Assembly (NCBI GenBank): GCA_023417655.1
Contig: JAEZFD010000043.1
Coordinates: 124,001 to 188,000, forward strand
Length of the DNA: 64,000 nucleotides
Source of the DNA: Planctomycetota bacterium
Lineage (GTDB): Bacteria; Planctomycetota; Planctomycetia; Planctomycetales; Planctomycetaceae
Direction: 5' to 3'
The notes under the pieces were generated by a model. The model worked only from the letters and a program-made list of their open reading frames with translations. It was not told the DNA's origin and did not search any database. This document shows, piece by piece, positions 43,668 through 53,021 of the stretch. The first letter of the stretch is position 1, and each line of letters begins with the position of its first letter. The position numbers and the translations under genes were made by a program.

Positions 43668-45643
43668 CAATTCTGATTGTTGCGCTCGGGTTGGGGCTGG
43701 TGATTTTCTTCCACGAGCTTGGACACTTTCTGGTGGCCAAGTGGTGCGATGTTTATGTCGAACGATTCAGCATCGGCTTTGGTGCCCCCATCTTCGGATT
43801 CAAATGGGGTGAAACGGTTTACTCCATTGGTTACCTGCCGTTTGGCGGCTATGTGAAGATGCTGGGACAGGACGATATGGATCCTGCCCAGATGACCGAC
43901 ACACAGGTTGCTGAAAATCCCCGGTCGTATACATCAAAGACAGTTCTGCAGCGGATGGCGATCATCTCTGCAGGCGTCATCATGAACATCATCACGGGGA
44001 CACTGTTCTTCGTGCTCGTGTTCATGTGGGGAATCGACAAGATCGACCGCGTGGCGGGCGACGTTCAGGTCGGAATGCCTGCCTGGAAGAACGGAATTCG
44101 CGCCGGGGACACCATCACGTCCATCAACGGCCGGAATGTATCTGACTTCGAAGACATTACGCGCCGCACCACTCTGTCACGTGGGCCGATCAGCGTGATC
44201 GGTCATCACAACAATGGTGAAGTCTTCGATGTCACCGTGCAGCCAGAAAGCTATGGCATCCGAAAGATCATCGGGGTCGGCCCGGCATTCAGCCTGGACC
44301 TCGTCGAAAAGGGAAGTCCTTATGGCAGCGTCGGCTTGCCGGGGACGGCCGCTGCAGAAGCCGACTTCCAGTTCGGAGATCACATTGTCGCGGCTGACGG
44401 ACAGCCTGTGAAGACGACGCAGGATCTGCTGAAGATCATGAACGCCAAGGCCGCCGAGCCGGTCGAATTCACCGTCCTTCGCAAGCCTGAAGGAACCACC
44501 GAAGGCAAAGACGACAAAGATGTCAAACGGATCGAGGCGAAAGTCACCGTCGCTCCCCAGCCGTTCATGGAAGTCGGGCTGAAGATGGCGATGGGCAAAG
44601 TCGTCGCCTTGCAGTTGGATTCCGTCGCCAGCAAAGCTGGACTGAAGGTTGGCGATCGCATTGCTAAAGTGAATGGAAAAGATGTCGGAAACGAGATCGA
44701 TCCGATCCGTCTGACAGAAGTCTTCTCGGCAAACGCCGGGCAGGATGTGACGGTCACCGTGACACGTGACGTACCGGGCAGCTCTCAGGAAACCGTCGAA
44801 ATCCACCTCGTCCCGACGGATCGCACCGCTTGGGCCGAGCCGCCGATTTCAGAAGGGAGTCCACTGTCGATCCCGTCGATTGGAGTCGCTTATCAGCTCG
44901 TTCCGACCGTGCTGGCTGTTGCCGAAGGGAGCCCTGCTGCGGCTGAGAAGATCAATCCTCGCGATGCCATCACCAAGATCGATCTGGTCCCGAAGTCAGG
45001 CACGGAACAAGGGGACTTGATGGGCCCCAAGGTGATCGAACTCGACGCGGGAAAGAACAATTGGGCTTATGCCTCTTGGATGCTGCAGGAGTACGGCCGG
45101 ACTCGATCTCTCCGCCTGAATGTGAAGCCAGCCAGTGGAGAACCTGAGCGGATCGTGACGCTGACTCCTGTTCCTTCGCAGGACTGGTATCTCCCGACAC
45201 TTCGCGGGATGAATATGTCGGTACTGGAGACAGAGCGAAAGGCGTCCAATCTTGCTCAGGGCTTTGCCATGGGTGGCACCTATGCACTGAATTCGGTCGA
45301 AGACATTTATCTGACCCTTCGTGGGCTGTTCATGCGGGACATCTCGCCGATGGGGCTGAGCGGTCCGATCGGAATCTCCAAGCTGGCCTATCGGTTTGCG
45401 AGCTTCAGTGTCGTGCAGTTCGTGATGTTCCTGGGGATCATCAGCATCAATCTGGCCGTGATTAACTTCCTGCCGATTCCGATCCTCGACGGGGGACACA
45501 TGGTGTTCCTGCTCTGGGAAGGAATCTTCCGACGAAAACCGAGCGAAGCCGTTGTCGCCACCGCGACCTATTGCGGACTGGCCTTCCTACTCGGGCTGTT
45601 CGTCTTCGTGACGTTCCTCGATCTGTTCGTCTCGAAAATCTAG
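43619..45643 (+). CDS. rseP: site-2 metalloprotease RseP with extra PDZ domains
   Basis: A 674-residue intramembrane zinc protease of the M50 family, which cleaves membrane-bound anti-sigma factors or signal remnants. Zinc motif HELGH at 32-36 in the first helix and NFLPIPILDGGH in the C-terminal helix. Between them are at least two, probably three, PDZ-like domains (GMPAWKNGIRAGDTITSING; VASKAGLKVGDRIAKVNGKD; EGSPAAAEKINPRDAITKID). That makes it longer than the E. coli protein of 450 residues. The start is a TTG with AGGAGG 7 bases upstream, inside the dxr coding region, so translation is probably coupled. A hairpin at 45671 follows. Confidence 0.95.
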   Translation: MDPAVFTLALSLPDPLTILIVALGLGLVIFFHELGHFLVAKWCDVYVERFSIGFGAPIFGFKWGETVYSIGYLPFGGYVKMLGQDDMDPAQMTDTQVAENPRSYTSKTVLQRMAIISAGVIMNIITGTLFFVLVFMWGIDKIDRVAGDVQVGMPAWKNGIRAGDTITSINGRNVSDFEDITRRTTLSRGPISVIGHHNNGEVFDVTVQPESYGIRKIIGVGPAFSLDLVEKGSPYGSVGLPGTAAAEADFQFGDHIVAADGQPVKTTQDLLKIMNAKAAEPVEFTVLRKPEGTTEGKDDKDVKRIEAKVTVAPQPFMEVGLKMAMGKVVALQLDSVASKAGLKVGDRIAKVNGKDVGNEIDPIRLTEVFSANAGQDVTVTVTRDVPGSSQETVEIHLVPTDRTAWAEPPISEGSPLSIPSIGVAYQLVPTVLAVAEGSPAAAEKINPRDAITKIDLVPKSGTEQGDLMGPKVIELDAGKNNWAYASWMLQEYGRTRSLRLNVKPASGEPERIVTLTPVPSQDWYLPTLRGMNMSVLETERKASNLAQGFAMGGTYALNSVEDIYLTLRGLFMRDISPMGLSGPIGISKLAYRFASFSVVQFVMFLGIISINLAVINFLPIPILDGGHMVFLLWEGIFRRKPSEAVVATATYCGLAFLLGLFVFVTFLDLFVSKI

Positions 45644-45670
45644 GCAAATTCTGTTTCCAATCTGACTTGT

Positions 45671-45707
45671 AACACGCCGTGCGGGAGAGATCCTGACACG
45701 GCGTGTT
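45671..45707 (+). terminator. hairpin after rseP
   Basis: Perfect 11-bp inverted repeat AACACGCCGTG/CACGGCGTGTT (45671-45681/45697-45707), starting 28 bases after the rseP stop. Only a short T run, so a moderate terminator. Confidence 0.7.
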
Positions 45708-45795
45708 TGCCATGATGCGACGGGTCAGGCACAATGTCCCGGTTCCCCACGCAGACAATCGTTCCGGTCACACGCACGAATTCAGGGTTTGATTC

Positions 45796-46875
45796 ATGAA
45801 ACAGGTTCTGTTCGCCTTCGCGGCGATTCTGACTTCTCCGCTCGCGTTAGCCGCCGATCAGGCTCCGGCCTACAACGACGCTTCGCCGAAGCTCTATCAT
45901 ATCACGGCGCGTGCCAGTGAAATCGACAAACGGGTGAAAGCTCATCCCGAGCTCGACTTCCTTCTGGAAAAAGATGGCAAGCCGGCCGACGTTGAGAATG
46001 CGTATGTCGATACCCGGGTTGCTCCGGAAGGCCGCCTCGTGATCTGGCTGATGGGGAACAGTGAGCAGCTCGCCAATAGAGTCACCGGGTATGGCCTGCA
46101 TTACATTCAGGTGCACTATGCCAATGGCTGGTTTTCAAAGCTGAGCCCAAAGCAAGGTGATGACGATCAGTACTTGGGGAACATTCGCCTTGAAGCCGCC
46201 ACGGGGATGGATGCCAGCAAGGCCGTCTCAATCCCCCGCCCTGACAGCATTGCAGAGCGAGCGATTCAGTTCGTGAAGTATCTGTCGAAGAAGAACCCAC
46301 AGGGCAAATGGGAACAGTTCCTCACGAAAGATGGTAAAGACCTGCAGTGGGAGAAAGTGACACTGGCGGGGTCCTCACACGGTTCGACGACCAGCGCCCG
46401 ATTTGCCAAGCAGCAGCGAGTCGGCCGCGTCGTGATGTTCTGCGGACCGCGAGATCATTACGACGTCTGGCAGGGACTTCCTTCAGCGACACCTGCGAAC
46501 CGGTACTTCGGTTTCACCCACGTGCTCGATACCGGCTGGTCCGGCGATCACTATTGCCGTTCCTGGGAATTGCTCGGACTTCATGAGTTCGGGCCAATTG
46601 TCGACGTCGATCAGGTCGGTGCTCCTTACCAGAATTCCCGTCGTCTGATTACCGCCGCTGACGTGAACGGAGATGCGAAGCGGGCTCACAGCTGCGTCGT
46701 GCCCGGCCGAGCAGCCGTCAAAAACGACAAAGGTGAGATGATCCACGAAGACGTCTGGCGTTACCTGTTCATGCACCCGGTCGATTCCGTTGGGGAAAAA
46801 ACGGCAGAGGATCCGAGCTGCATTCGTGACCATCGTGCCGCCGAAAAGGAAAAGAAAGCAGCTACGAAGAAGTAA
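45796..46875 (+). CDS. BPSS1187-family secreted alpha/beta hydrolase-like protein
   Basis: A 359-residue exported protein. The signal peptide MKQVLFAFAAILTSPLALA is cut before ADQAP. The fold resembles an alpha/beta hydrolase: a nucleophile elbow in LAGSSHGSTTSARFA (serine in GSSHG-S), an early strand GRLVIWLMGNSEQ, and VVMFCGPRDHYDVW after it. The pattern agrees with the BPSS1187 family, whose activity is not known. A basic Lys-rich tail (AAEKEKKAATKK) ends the protein. It is preceded and followed by terminator-like hairpins, so probably a single gene. Substrate unknown. Confidence 0.82.
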   Translation: MKQVLFAFAAILTSPLALAADQAPAYNDASPKLYHITARASEIDKRVKAHPELDFLLEKDGKPADVENAYVDTRVAPEGRLVIWLMGNSEQLANRVTGYGLHYIQVHYANGWFSKLSPKQGDDDQYLGNIRLEAATGMDASKAVSIPRPDSIAERAIQFVKYLSKKNPQGKWEQFLTKDGKDLQWEKVTLAGSSHGSTTSARFAKQQRVGRVVMFCGPRDHYDVWQGLPSATPANRYFGFTHVLDTGWSGDHYCRSWELLGLHEFGPIVDVDQVGAPYQNSRRLITAADVNGDAKRAHSCVVPGRAAVKNDKGEMIHEDVWRYLFMHPVDSVGEKTAEDPSCIRDHRAAEKEKKAATKK

Positions 46876-46903
46876 CCGGCACTGACTTTCTGAAGGCCAT
46901 CCA

Positions 46904-46940
46904 GGAATGGCGCCGGGCGTGGCAGCTCCGGTGCCATTCC
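46904..46940 (+). terminator. hairpin after the BPSS1187-family gene
   Basis: Long imperfect inverted repeat GGAATGGC/GCCATTCC (46904-46911/46933-46940) with an inner CCGG/CCGG. No T run follows; mRNA 3'-end protection or weak termination. Confidence 0.5.
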
Positions 46941-47141
46941 GGATTGGTTCCGGCACTCCGGGTTTCCACCATGATTTCATCAGGCGGCACGCTGCACATT
47001 CAAGCCGCCGATACTCTAGAATGCGTTTGCGGTGAGCAGCGCGTCGTGCCGTAGGATGCTCCTCATCCTGGTCGTCTCTTCCTGTCGGATGACAGGCGAG
47101 AAGGGCGTGCAGCCGCTTCGATTTTGCTTTGGATTTCGTCG

Positions 47142-48506
47142 ATGATGAATCAGCGCTTGACCTCTGATCCGAACTTTGTCCGCCAGATTCTGATTGTGGA
47201 GGACGAGCCCATCATCCGGAACAGTCTGGCGGAGTTCCTGATTGGCGAAGGCTATCAGGTCACCAAGGCCGTCTCGGTTGAGGAAGGGATTGCCCGGGCG
47301 CGTGAGAAAGACTTTCACGTCGCCATCTGTGACATTCAGCTGCCTGACGGCGACGGCATCAAGATGATGCGGCTAATGCACAAGATCAATCCGTCCGTCT
47401 TCGTGCTGATTATCACTGCTTACGGGACCGTTGAATCCGCCGTTGAAGCCTTCAAGGCCGGGGCATTCGACTATCTCACCAAGCCTGTGATCTTTGATGA
47501 CCTTGCTCACAAGCTGAAGCGAGTATTTGAATATCGCGATCTCTATCTGGAAAACCAGAAGCTCCGCCGCGAGCTCGCCCAACCGAACCGGTTCGACCAG
47601 ATCATTGGCTCTAGTGAACCGCTGCGGGTCCTGCATGAAACGATCGGCAAGATTGCAGCCACGCATTCGAACGTGCTGCTCGTCGGTGAAACGGGGACTG
47701 GCAAGGAACTCTTCGCCCGAGCGATTCACTCTGCAGGCCCGATGCGGGAAGAAAAGTTTCTCGCTGTGAACTGCGGGACGCGGCCGATCGAACTTCTCGA
47801 AGCTGAGTTATTCGGGAGTGAGTCCGGTGGAAAGAATCAGCCGGGGATCCTGAGAACCGTTGGCGGCGGAACGGTGTTCCTCGACGAAATCGCCAGCCTG
47901 CCGATGGGAACCCAGACCAAGCTGCTCCGGGCCATCGAATATCAGGAATCAATGCCCTCCGGTGGCGCAGAAACCTATTCGGTCAACTGCCGGATCATTG
48001 CCTCGACAAGTGAAGACTTGTTGCGGCTCGTCGGCGATGCGGAGTTTCAGGAGGACCTGTTCTACCGGCTCGATGGCGTGAAGATCCGCATTCCGCCACT
48101 TCGTGAACGTCTCGACGACATCCCTGAACTCGTCGACCATTTCGTCGCGAAGCACTCTCGCGTCCTGCGGAAGCGGGTCGTCAGTGCTTCGAGCGAAACG
48201 ATCCGTCTGTTGATGTCGGCACAATGGAAGGGGAACGTCCGTCAGCTCGACAATGCGATCGAACGGGCTGTCATCATGTGTGACGGAACCCAGATTGAGC
48301 CCGGTGACCTGCCGCCAGATCTGCTTGGTCTCGGACAGCCGCTTCCAGATACGGATGATCTGCGAAGTGCGTTGCGGCATTACGAGCGACTCCACATCAC
48401 TCGCGTGTTGCGTCAATGGCCTGACAAACGTGAAGCGGCCAAGCGTCTGAAGCTCGGGCTATCGAGCCTCTATCGCAAGATCGAGGAACTGAACATCGAA
48501 CTGTGA
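47142..48506 (+). CDS. NtrC-type response regulator lacking the GAFTGA loop
   Basis: A 454-residue regulator. A receiver domain (about 15-130) has the acidic pocket (VEDEP), the phospho-acceptor aspartate in CDIQLPDGDG, and YLTKP. The AAA+ domain (about 155-385) has Walker A GETGTGK (182-188), Walker B GGGTVFLDEI and arginines in FYRLDGVKIRIPPLRERLDD. The loop that contacts sigma-54 (GAFTGA) is replaced: the sequence reads FGSESGGKNQPG (224-235). It ends in a Fis-type helix-turn-helix (KREAAKRLKLGLSSLYRKIE). So it should bind DNA and oligomerise but is unlikely to activate sigma-54 polymerase in the standard way. I start at ATG 47142. No histidine kinase gene is adjacent. Confidence 0.93.
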   Translation: MMNQRLTSDPNFVRQILIVEDEPIIRNSLAEFLIGEGYQVTKAVSVEEGIARAREKDFHVAICDIQLPDGDGIKMMRLMHKINPSVFVLIITAYGTVESAVEAFKAGAFDYLTKPVIFDDLAHKLKRVFEYRDLYLENQKLRRELAQPNRFDQIIGSSEPLRVLHETIGKIAATHSNVLLVGETGTGKELFARAIHSAGPMREEKFLAVNCGTRPIELLEAELFGSESGGKNQPGILRTVGGGTVFLDEIASLPMGTQTKLLRAIEYQESMPSGGAETYSVNCRIIASTSEDLLRLVGDAEFQEDLFYRLDGVKIRIPPLRERLDDIPELVDHFVAKHSRVLRKRVVSASSETIRLLMSAQWKGNVRQLDNAIERAVIMCDGTQIEPGDLPPDLLGLGQPLPDTDDLRSALRHYERLHITRVLRQWPDKREAAKRLKLGLSSLYRKIEELNIEL

Positions 48507-48530
48507 TTCCGTCGGGGAACGCACGGGGGC

Positions 48531-49334
48531 TCATGGCCCGGCCATCAGTTCTCCCTGCCAGACGACGACCGCTTCGCCTCCCAGGACGACCCGATCACCT
48601 TCCAGCCGCAATTGCAGATGACCGCCCCGGGCTGATGCCTGCCAGGCGGTCAATTTTGTTTTCTGAAGTCGCTGTGACCAGAACGGTGTCAGGCAGCAAT
48701 GAGCCGATCCACAGACGGGATCCTCATCGACTCCGACGGCCGGGGCGAAGAAGCGTGACTCGAAGTCATAGCGAGGATCATCCGACTGCGCGGTGACGAT
48801 CACTCCGCGATACGGGAGATGTCCCAGTCGCCGGAAGTCCGGCTGAACTGACCGCACCTCTGCGGGACTCGACACAACGACAATCGCATCAAACCGGTTC
48901 TTCCCGAAATAGACCGGTGCAGTGATTCCCATTGCTTCGAGAAGGCGTGCGTCATGCGCAGTTTCCTCAGCGGGGAGTGCCGGAAAGTTCAGCTCAATGA
49001 GTGCTCCCCGGCGTTGGCAGGTGAGAGTACCGCTACGGGTCTGGAATTGGATCGGCTCTGAGGAAGAGACCAGTCCGGCCGTTGTCAGTGCGTGGATGGT
49101 CGCCAGAGTGGCATGTCCGCACAGATCGACTTCGACGGTGGGAGTAAACCATCGCAGCTGAAGGCCATTATCAGTCTTTCGGACGAACGCCGTTTCGGAC
49201 AGATTCATCTCTGCAGCAACCGCCTGCATCCACCTGTCAGGCACGTCCTGCTCAAGCCAGCACACTGCAGCCGGGTTCCCGTGAAAGGGGCGGCTCGTGA
49301 ATGCATTGACTTGCCAGCAGCGAACGTTGGACAT
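48531..49334 (-). CDS. PhzF-family isomerase-like protein
   Basis: A 267-residue protein of the PhzF family (diaminopimelate-epimerase-like fold). Recognisable parts are VNAFTSRPFHGNPAAVCWLE (about residues 9-28), MNLSETAFVRKTD with the family catalytic glutamate, LRWFTPTVEVDLCGHATLAT and VGVDEDPVCGSAHCCLTPFW. PhzF itself isomerises a phenazine precursor; most family members outside phenazine clusters have unknown roles. No phenazine genes lie here. The gene converges with the NtrC-like regulator gene, 24 bases away. Confidence 0.93.
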   Translation of the reverse strand: MSNVRCWQVNAFTSRPFHGNPAAVCWLEQDVPDRWMQAVAAEMNLSETAFVRKTDNGLQLRWFTPTVEVDLCGHATLATIHALTTAGLVSSSEPIQFQTRSGTLTCQRRGALIELNFPALPAEETAHDARLLEAMGITAPVYFGKNRFDAIVVVSSPAEVRSVQPDFRRLGHLPYRGVIVTAQSDDPRYDFESRFFAPAVGVDEDPVCGSAHCCLTPFWSQRLQKTKLTAWQASARGGHLQLRLEGDRVVLGGEAVVVWQGELMAGP

Positions 49335-49563
49335 CGTGAAATCTCTCCAGCCAGTCTTTAACGAGCTTCAGCTTCGACACATGACCCGGATCTCGGGTTC
49401 TCAGCTCTCCTCATATTCTTTCACCTTCGCAGGGGACGGCCACGTCGAACTGCGAAACAGAACAAGATGTGCCTCGACAGCCCATTTCCCCGTCCGCATA
49501 CTGCCGGGACACGGTTGAATGTGTTGATGGGATACGGGGCATGGCAGGGGGAGTTGAAGAGTG

Positions 49564-51198
49564 ATGCGATTTCCGATCTTACTTGTGGGGACGCTGCTAT
49601 TTGGATTGATGCGATTTGCCTTGGCCCAGTCGGTTCCTTCCGCTGACGTCTGCGTTTATGGAGCGACCCCGGCTGGTGTCGCGGCGGCAATTGCGGCCGC
49701 CCGTGAGGGTTCTCGCGTCGTTCTGCTCGAACCCTCTCCGATGGTCGGCGGCATGATGAGCGGGGGCCTGAGTTTCAGTGATTCGAACCAGACCGCGCGG
49801 GAGGCACTGCGGGGGATCTTTGAAGAGATTCATGTGCGCATTGAGCAACACTATTGCGCGAAGGGAGTCGAACTTCCCTATGACGTTTCCATTAAAGACA
49901 ACCGCCCTTGGGTCTATGAACCCCATGTGGCTGAGAAGGTTTTCCATGACCTGCTGAAAGAAGCCGGAGTCCAAGTTCTGCTCGAACAGCAGCTTGTTTC
50001 TGTTGAGAAGCAGGGAGCCCGAATCGCCTCGCTGAAAACTGACAAAGGAATCTGGCAGGCAAAAGTCTTCATCGACTGTACCTATGAAGGTGACCTCATG
50101 GCCGCAGCCGGCGTCACGTCTGTCATCGGTCGAGAATCACCGAGTCAGTTCCGTGAATCACTCGCCGGCCACCATTATCCAAAGGCTCCCGTCGCCGTAA
50201 ACCCATTCAATGATCAGGGAGAATTGCTGCCGCTGATGAGTTCAAAAGACGCCGGTGATCCGACGCTGCCGGACCGTCATGTGATGGTCTACAGCTTTCG
50301 ACTCTGTGTCACCGATCAGCCGGACAACTTCGTGCCGATTCCGGCACCAGACGACTACGACCCGGCTCAGTTCGAACTGGTCCGTCGCTTCGTGAAACAG
50401 ACGCAACCAAAGCGTCCGCTGATGGACTTCTATCCACTCCCCGGCAAGAAGACGGATGTGAATAACAGCATCGGAGGCCAGATCTCGCTCGGCCTTGTTG
50501 GAGCGAGTGACGAATGGCCTGAGGCTACTCCGGAGAGACGAAAGGAAATCTGGAAGAATCATCAGCAGTACACGCTGGGACTAATTCACTTCCTGAAGAC
50601 TGATCCGGATGTCCCGGAGGCGCTTCGCACCGAGATGAGCCGGTGGGGATTCTGCAAAGATGAATTCGCTGCGACGAATCACTTCTCCCCTGCTCTTTAT
50701 GTGCGTGAAGCCCGACGCATGCGCGGAGAATATGTGCTGACGCAACGTGACATTCTGACATTCACCACGAAGGACGATTCAATCGCGGTCGCGTCCTTTC
50801 CGATCGATTCGCATGACTGTCAGCGGGTGCCAACGAGCGATGGCAAGTTCGTGAACGAAGGGACAATCTTCCCGGCTCACATCCCGGGCAGAAAGATCGG
50901 CCAGCCGTATGAAGTCCCTTACCGCTGCGTTACCCCGAGACAGGCGGAATGTGTGAATCTGCTTGTCCCTGTCTGTCTCTCATCGACCCATGTGGCGATG
51001 AGTTCGGTACGGGTGGAACCGAGCTGGATTGTCATCGGACAGAGTGCCGGAGTGGCTGCACATCTCGCGGCGAAACAGCAGATCGGCGTTCAGCAGCTCA
51101 GGTATCAAGACCTGGAAGAACGTTTGCTCGCACAGAAACAGGTGCTGCACTGGATCTATAATCTTGATCCGGTCGCGAACCCGACGCCTGCTCCTTAG
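49564..51198 (+). CDS. secreted FAD-dependent oxidoreductase
   Basis: A 544-residue FAD oxidoreductase of the type common in Planctomycetes. After a signal peptide (MRFPILLVGTLLFGLMRFALA), it starts with DVCVYGATPAGVAAAIAAAR, a dinucleotide-binding loop for FAD (about 29-48), then MVGGMMSGGLSFSDSNQ. A second FAD-binding part is VFIDCTYEGDLMAAAG, and the C-terminal SSVRVEPSWIVIGQSAGVAA completes it. The ATG at 49564 is used; a GTG directly before it is in frame. The family is associated with degradation or oxidation of sugars or other organics, but the substrate is unknown. The enzyme probably acts in the periplasm. Confidence 0.9.
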   Translation: MRFPILLVGTLLFGLMRFALAQSVPSADVCVYGATPAGVAAAIAAAREGSRVVLLEPSPMVGGMMSGGLSFSDSNQTAREALRGIFEEIHVRIEQHYCAKGVELPYDVSIKDNRPWVYEPHVAEKVFHDLLKEAGVQVLLEQQLVSVEKQGARIASLKTDKGIWQAKVFIDCTYEGDLMAAAGVTSVIGRESPSQFRESLAGHHYPKAPVAVNPFNDQGELLPLMSSKDAGDPTLPDRHVMVYSFRLCVTDQPDNFVPIPAPDDYDPAQFELVRRFVKQTQPKRPLMDFYPLPGKKTDVNNSIGGQISLGLVGASDEWPEATPERRKEIWKNHQQYTLGLIHFLKTDPDVPEALRTEMSRWGFCKDEFAATNHFSPALYVREARRMRGEYVLTQRDILTFTTKDDSIAVASFPIDSHDCQRVPTSDGKFVNEGTIFPAHIPGRKIGQPYEVPYRCVTPRQAECVNLLVPVCLSSTHVAMSSVRVEPSWIVIGQSAGVAAHLAAKQQIGVQQLRYQDLEERLLAQKQVLHWIYNLDPVANPTPAP

Positions 51199-51513
51199 CG
51201 GAACGGACTGTCAGGCAATTTGGTATTCTTGATATTCGCACAACCGGACCCGATCTCCTTGCTCTCGACCGCAGAGGGGGAGCGGGTTCTCTTCATTTCT
51301 CCCGCGGGAGATGCGCGAACGCTCGGTGAAGTCGCGCTGACGTCTAAGTGAGATCGCCTGATCAGGCGGAACCAGAATCCCGTCACGCGCATAAACCAAG
51401 GCCAGACCCGATCTGTTGATCCGGCCTGGCCTGGCGGTGTCTTTGCAGTCAGCGATTCAAAGCGAACTTCGAATATGACAGCACTGAGTGGCCCAGAGAT
51501 TTATTCAGCGGCC
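51199..51513. other. intergenic region with a terminator-like hairpin
   Basis: 315 bases between convergent genes. An inverted repeat AGGCCAG/CTGGCCT (about 51401-51433) lies on the DUF6800 side and could terminate that gene on the minus strand or the oxidoreductase gene on the plus strand. No gene seen. Confidence 0.5.
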
Positions 51514-51687
51514 TTACTCAGCAGCAGCCTCGAAGGAGGCGAATGGGCTGACGCGGTACAGCTTCTCGACGAGAGCTGCTTTATCAGCATCGTTCTTGGC
51601 GGCGGCAAAGCGAGTGCGCAGCTTCTTGATTTTCACTTTGCGCGCCCGACGCCGGGCAATTTCGCGGCTACGTTCAATACGTCCCAT
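51514..51687 (-). CDS. DUF6800-family small basic protein
   Basis: A 57-residue cytoplasmic protein reading MGRIERSREIARRRARKVKI, then KKLRTRFAAAKNDADKAALV and EKLYRVSPFASFEAAAE. It is strongly basic at the N-terminus and helical. I recognise it as a DUF6800 protein, a small family widespread in Planctomycetes and of unknown function. The basic helix suggests binding to RNA, ribosomes or DNA, which is inference. It starts at the ATG at 51687 and ends with TAA. It stands alone, convergent with the FAD oxidoreductase and divergent from the acyltransferase. Confidence 0.88.
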   Translation of the reverse strand: MGRIERSREIARRRARKVKIKKLRTRFAAAKNDADKAALVEKLYRVSPFASFEAAAE

Positions 51688-52264
51688 CGGGTGTACCGTT
51701 AATCTCTCGAATTCAGAACAGCGTTATCGCGAGTCTTCCCCCATTCACAGCAGGGGGCAATTGTGTGGAAAGAGTAACCCCGATCCGCTTTACGGTCAAT
51801 GCTATGCCCTCCCTGTCTGCAAAGCCCGCCTGATCGGAGCGTGTTCCGGCTGCCTCGTTGTAACAAGAACGTCAGAGGAGGCTCTGATGCGACATGCTTT
51901 TTGTCTTTCGGTATCTAACTCCAGTAATTCAAAACGATTACGGCTGGAGTTGTTTGAGGAAATTCCTTGTAGATGGAGCAGACTCGGCAGATTTTGGCAG
52001 GTTACCAGTACGGATCTTCCCCTAGACGGGGGTTGGGATAGGCACGGTTTTGTGATTTTTTTAGATTTCCGCCGAGCGACATCCAAGGCTCGCTGCAGAA
52101 AGGCAGCAGCTGCTTGATTTTTGCGTCGACCTGCAGAGCGTTTTTCCACATTCGTCTTCATCTCATCGGCTGAGGGAGTCGATGTGAAGTGGGGAGCGCC
52201 AGGCGATTTCGCCCGGAGGGACTCCCTTCTCCTGCGAACGAACGGACTTGCGGAGACATTGGCC
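51688..52264. other. 577-base intergenic region
   Basis: Between the divergent DUF6800 and acyltransferase genes. CCCCTAGACGGGG near 52020 forms a small hairpin, and a T7 run follows around 52056. A minus-strand frame of 119 codons (51802-52161) starts with a basic, helix-like segment but then loses protein character; I do not call it. Confidence 0.4.
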
Positions 52265-52963
52265 GTGAAAATTCACAACCGAAGGTTAATTCGCATTATC
52301 GCAAGGATGGTGGCTTGCGTGGCCCGGGCACTGTATGCAACGTGCCGCAAGGAAGTGGTTGAAACCGTCCCTGGGATTTCTCCCTACTCTGCCAAGACCG
52401 TCGAGAAGTTCATTTATTGCAACTGGCACGATGCCATTCTGAGTTCGCTTTTCTGTGGCCGGACTCTGAAAATGGCGGCCCTCACCAGTCGGCATGCCGA
52501 CGGCGAATACGTCGCTGAGATCATGGAAGCGATCCGCATCCGTCCGATCCGGGGCTCCAATAATCATGGCGGCACCACCGCTGCAAAGCAGTTAATGTCG
52601 GCTGCATCCCAGCACCATGTCACGATCACGACGGATGGCCCACGCGGCCCGCGACGCGTTGTAAAGCCGGGTGTCGTGTTCCTCGCAAGTCAGACCGGCC
52701 GTCGAATTATTCCGGTCGCTTGCTCTGCCACTCGCTCCTGGCGCCCGCGCGGACGGTGGACCGATCTGCTGGTCCCCAAACCGTTCTCGACAGCGTATGT
52801 ACTGGGAGGCGAGCCGTTCGCTGTTCCACCAAACCTGTCGAAGGAGCAACTCGCTCCATATGTTACGGAGCTGCAGCGCCGCATGGATGAACTGCAGGCT
52901 CAAGCTGATGCACTTGTCGGCGGCGTTCAGGCTGCAGCCGTACAACAGTCGAAAGCGGCGTAA
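52265..52963 (+). CDS. lysophospholipid acyltransferase-like protein (DUF374)
   Basis: A 232-residue protein of the DUF374 branch of the lysophospholipid acyltransferase superfamily. It reads IYCNWHDAILSSLFCGR (LPLAT-like His/Asp region, about 58-74), MAALTSRHADGEYVAEIMEA, IRPIRGSNNHGGTTAAKQLM, and the hallmark TTDGPRGPRRVVKPGVVFLA. The start is a GTG at 52265 with GGAG 9 bases upstream; the frame extends 48 codons further up without family character. A hydrophobic N-terminal helix (LIRIIARMVACVARAL) suggests association with the inner membrane. Some relatives take part in lipid A or lipoprotein acylation. The exact acceptor is unknown. Confidence 0.9.
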   Translation: MKIHNRRLIRIIARMVACVARALYATCRKEVVETVPGISPYSAKTVEKFIYCNWHDAILSSLFCGRTLKMAALTSRHADGEYVAEIMEAIRIRPIRGSNNHGGTTAAKQLMSAASQHHVTITTDGPRGPRRVVKPGVVFLASQTGRRIIPVACSATRSWRPRGRWTDLLVPKPFSTAYVLGGEPFAVPPNLSKEQLAPYVTELQRRMDELQAQADALVGGVQAAAVQQSKAA

Positions 52964-53021
52964 CTTCGAGTCGAGGTAAGCACGCTGTCTGGGAATCGTC
53001 CCATCCAAATCCCCAGCCGAA

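Noticed and set aside
51802..52161. 119-codon minus-strand frame upstream of the acyltransferase
   Set aside because: A basic, helix-like start but no convincing continuation, no ribosome binding site and no known family.
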